Below are positions 62,705 to 64,000 of a stretch of 64,000 nt of DNA, one piece after another. The position numbers and the translations under genes were made by a program. The stretch comes from an uncultured Blautia sp. (GTDB lineage Bacteria; Bacillota; Clostridia; Lachnospirales; Lachnospiraceae). The DNA lies in contig CAKRXU010000003.1 in NCBI GenBank assembly GCA_934424575.1, forward strand, positions 62,001 to 126,000, in the 5' to 3' direction. Numbering within the stretch: the stretch's first letter is position 1; every line of letters starts with the position of its first letter. The notes under the pieces were generated by a model. The model saw nothing but the letters and a program-made list of their open reading frames with translations. It was not told where the DNA came from and made no database searches.

Positions 62705-64000
62705 ATGATGGAGCAGACAAATAAAAAGAATATTATTAACACACGCCGGATGCTGATCCTATACGATTTGATCGTATATGCGATAGCAGCAGTACTCCTG
62801 CTGGTGATCTACAAAGGAAACGAAAACCTTTCATCAACAGGAATACTTCAGCAGGCAGGCCTTTCCATAGTATGTATTTTTACAGCCCGGATCCTGGGTA
62901 AGATTTATCGCCAGGTATGGCGTTACGGTGGTATTCAGTGTTATATCCGCTTACTGTTTACAGATTCTGTTGCATTTGTTGCATACCTGTGTCTGGAGCT
63001 GCTATTGCCGGTTGAGAAAATCACATTCGCCAGAATGCTTTCACTGGTCAGTCTGAGTTTGCTGGGAGCATTGGCACTTCGCATGATGTACCGTTACGCA
63101 TACAAATGCGGGAATCAGGACACTACCGGAGGAAGATTTCTTTCCGCTTTGTTACATACATTTGCCGGCATAGAGGCAGGCAACGAAAAAGAAACCCAGA
63201 AGATCAAAGTTGCGATCATAGGAGCCGGCCGCGTAGGGGTAAGCCTGGCAGAAGAACTTCTGAATAATGAAGGAGCTGCCTATGTACCGCGTTGCTTTAT
63301 TGACATTAATCAGGAAAAGGTTGGTCGTGAGATTCATGGAATTCCAGTCTGGTCAGAAGATCAGGCAACATTTAATAAACTGACGGAATTCGAAGTGCAG
63401 GAAATCATTTTTGCAATTCCATCCATGGACGCAGATAAGAAGAAAACACTTTATGAGTACTACAAAAATGCCGGATACAAATTAAAGGTTTATGATTATC
63501 CGACAGTCTATTCCGCAGGCGGTAAGCGCCACCTGAGAGAATTTGATATTGAAGAGCTGTTATTCCGTAAACAGTTGGTTGTTACAGATGAAAAGACCTA
63601 TGACTACTACCGGGGCAAAGTGATTCTGATCACAGGCGGTGGCGGATCCATCGGTTCCGAACTTTGCCGACAGCTTGCCAAGATGAGCCCACGTAAGCTG
63701 ATCATCTTGGATATTTATGAAAACGGAGCATACGATGTTCAGCAGGAATTAAAGATTGCTTATGGAAACAAGCTGGATCTTCAGATTGAGATCTGTTCTA
63801 TTACACATAAGAAAGCACTTGCGAGAGTGTTTGAGAAGCACCATCCACAGATCATCATCAATGCAGCGGCCCACAAGCATGTTCCGTTGATGGAATACAA
63901 CTGTGTAGAAGCTATTTATAATAATGTGTTTGGTACCAGAAATCTTGTGGAACTGTGTGAGCAGTACCATGCAGAACGTTTTATGATGGTATCCACAGAC
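62705..64000 (+). CDS. Nucleoside-diphosphate-sugar epimerase/dehydratase (CapD/PglF type), partial
   Basis: The first 432 codons are present; the gene runs off the window. Four N-terminal membrane helices (within about 15-130), a first Rossmann domain (VAIIGAGRVGVSLAEELL, about 170-187) and the catalytic SDR domain starting LITGGGGSIGSELCRQL (about 307-323). The family makes 4-keto-6-deoxy sugars from UDP-GlcNAc for capsule or glycan synthesis. ATGs at 62705 and 62708 are both possible; GAGAGG lies 6 or 9 bases upstream. It probably belongs with the sugar transferase at 48.4 kb in one polysaccharide locus. Confidence 0.9.
   Translation, partial: MMEQTNKKNIINTRRMLILYDLIVYAIAAVLLLVIYKGNENLSSTGILQQAGLSIVCIFTARILGKIYRQVWRYGGIQCYIRLLFTDSVAFVAYLCLELLLPVEKITFARMLSLVSLSLLGALALRMMYRYAYKCGNQDTTGGRFLSALLHTFAGIEAGNEKETQKIKVAIIGAGRVGVSLAEELLNNEGAAYVPRCFIDINQEKVGREIHGIPVWSEDQATFNKLTEFEVQEIIFAIPSMDADKKKTLYEYYKNAGYKLKVYDYPTVYSAGGKRHLREFDIEELLFRKQLVVTDEKTYDYYRGKVILITGGGGSIGSELCRQLAKMSPRKLIILDIYENGAYDVQQELKIAYGNKLDLQIEICSITHKKALARVFEKHHPQIIINAAAHKHVPLMEYNCVEAIYNNVFGTRNLVELCEQYHAERFMMVSTD

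Noticed and set aside
1..64000. CRISPR arrays, tRNA or rRNA genes, insertion sequences
   Set aside because: No regularly spaced direct repeats, no tRNA cloverleaf, no rRNA sequence and no transposase or integrase gene were found.

Overview
The window looks like chromosome from an acetogenic, spore-forming gut member of the Lachnospiraceae, most likely Blautia or a close relative. That inference rests on a complete carbonyl branch and most of the methyl branch of the Wood-Ljungdahl pathway, an adjacent NADH/ferredoxin-type bifurcating [FeFe] hydrogenase, spoIVA, a T-box leader on pheST, and protein sequences of clostridial type. No database search was possible.

Layout. (1) 1-20.6 kb is housekeeping: a YihY-family membrane protein, T-box/pheST, a phosphatase, a MotA/ExbB plus OmpA/MotB pair reminiscent of ZorA/ZorB, rplS, lepB, ylqF, rnhB, yraN, pgeF, prs (reverse), a DUF512 radical-SAM protein, der, plsY, gpsA, a MATE exporter and an aldo/keto reductase (reverse). 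(2) 20.8-38.4 kb is the acetyl-CoA synthesis cluster: His-rich protein, cooT, metF, cooC, cooS, a second cooC, acsB, acsD, acsC, acsE, an acsV-like activator, a DUF3786 protein, fhs, fchA and folD. A roughly 400-bp multi-hairpin element with long inverted ends lies between fhs and fchA. A broken glucosaminidase gene follows folD. (3) 39-45 kb has a monomeric [FeFe] hydrogenase (reverse) divergent from hydC-hydB-hydA, so H2 and NADH/ferredoxin chemistry sits beside the CO2-fixing genes. (4) 45.3-52 kb has a two-subunit fumarase, spoIVA, a polyisoprenyl-phosphate sugar transferase and glmS. (5) 52-62.2 kb is an AT-rich accessory region that looks like a defence island: an XRE regulator, two paralogous AAA-like/PD-(D/E)XK genes, a decayed ATPase gene, an NB-ARC-like/TPR protein, a two-TM protein plus a TIR-like protein, and a KAP-family NTPase. 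(6) 62.3-64 kb is the promoter and leader of a polysaccharide operon and the first 432 codons of a CapD/PglF-type gene, cut by the window end.

How the genes fit together. CooS makes CO, AcsB joins CO, CoA and the methyl group, AcsCD and AcsE carry the methyl group, and MetF, FolD, FchA and Fhs build methyl-THF from formate. The His-rich protein, CooT and two CooC ATPases form a plausible nickel supply module, and the AcsV-like protein would reactivate the corrinoid.

The best candidate for an undescribed system is 54.5-58.5 kb. The C-terminus of the two-TM protein and the N-terminus of the adjacent TIR-like protein share a double motif resembling a RHIM-type amyloid core. A 17-bp element (16/17 identical) lies upstream of both this pair and the NB-ARC-like gene, suggesting one co-regulated module.
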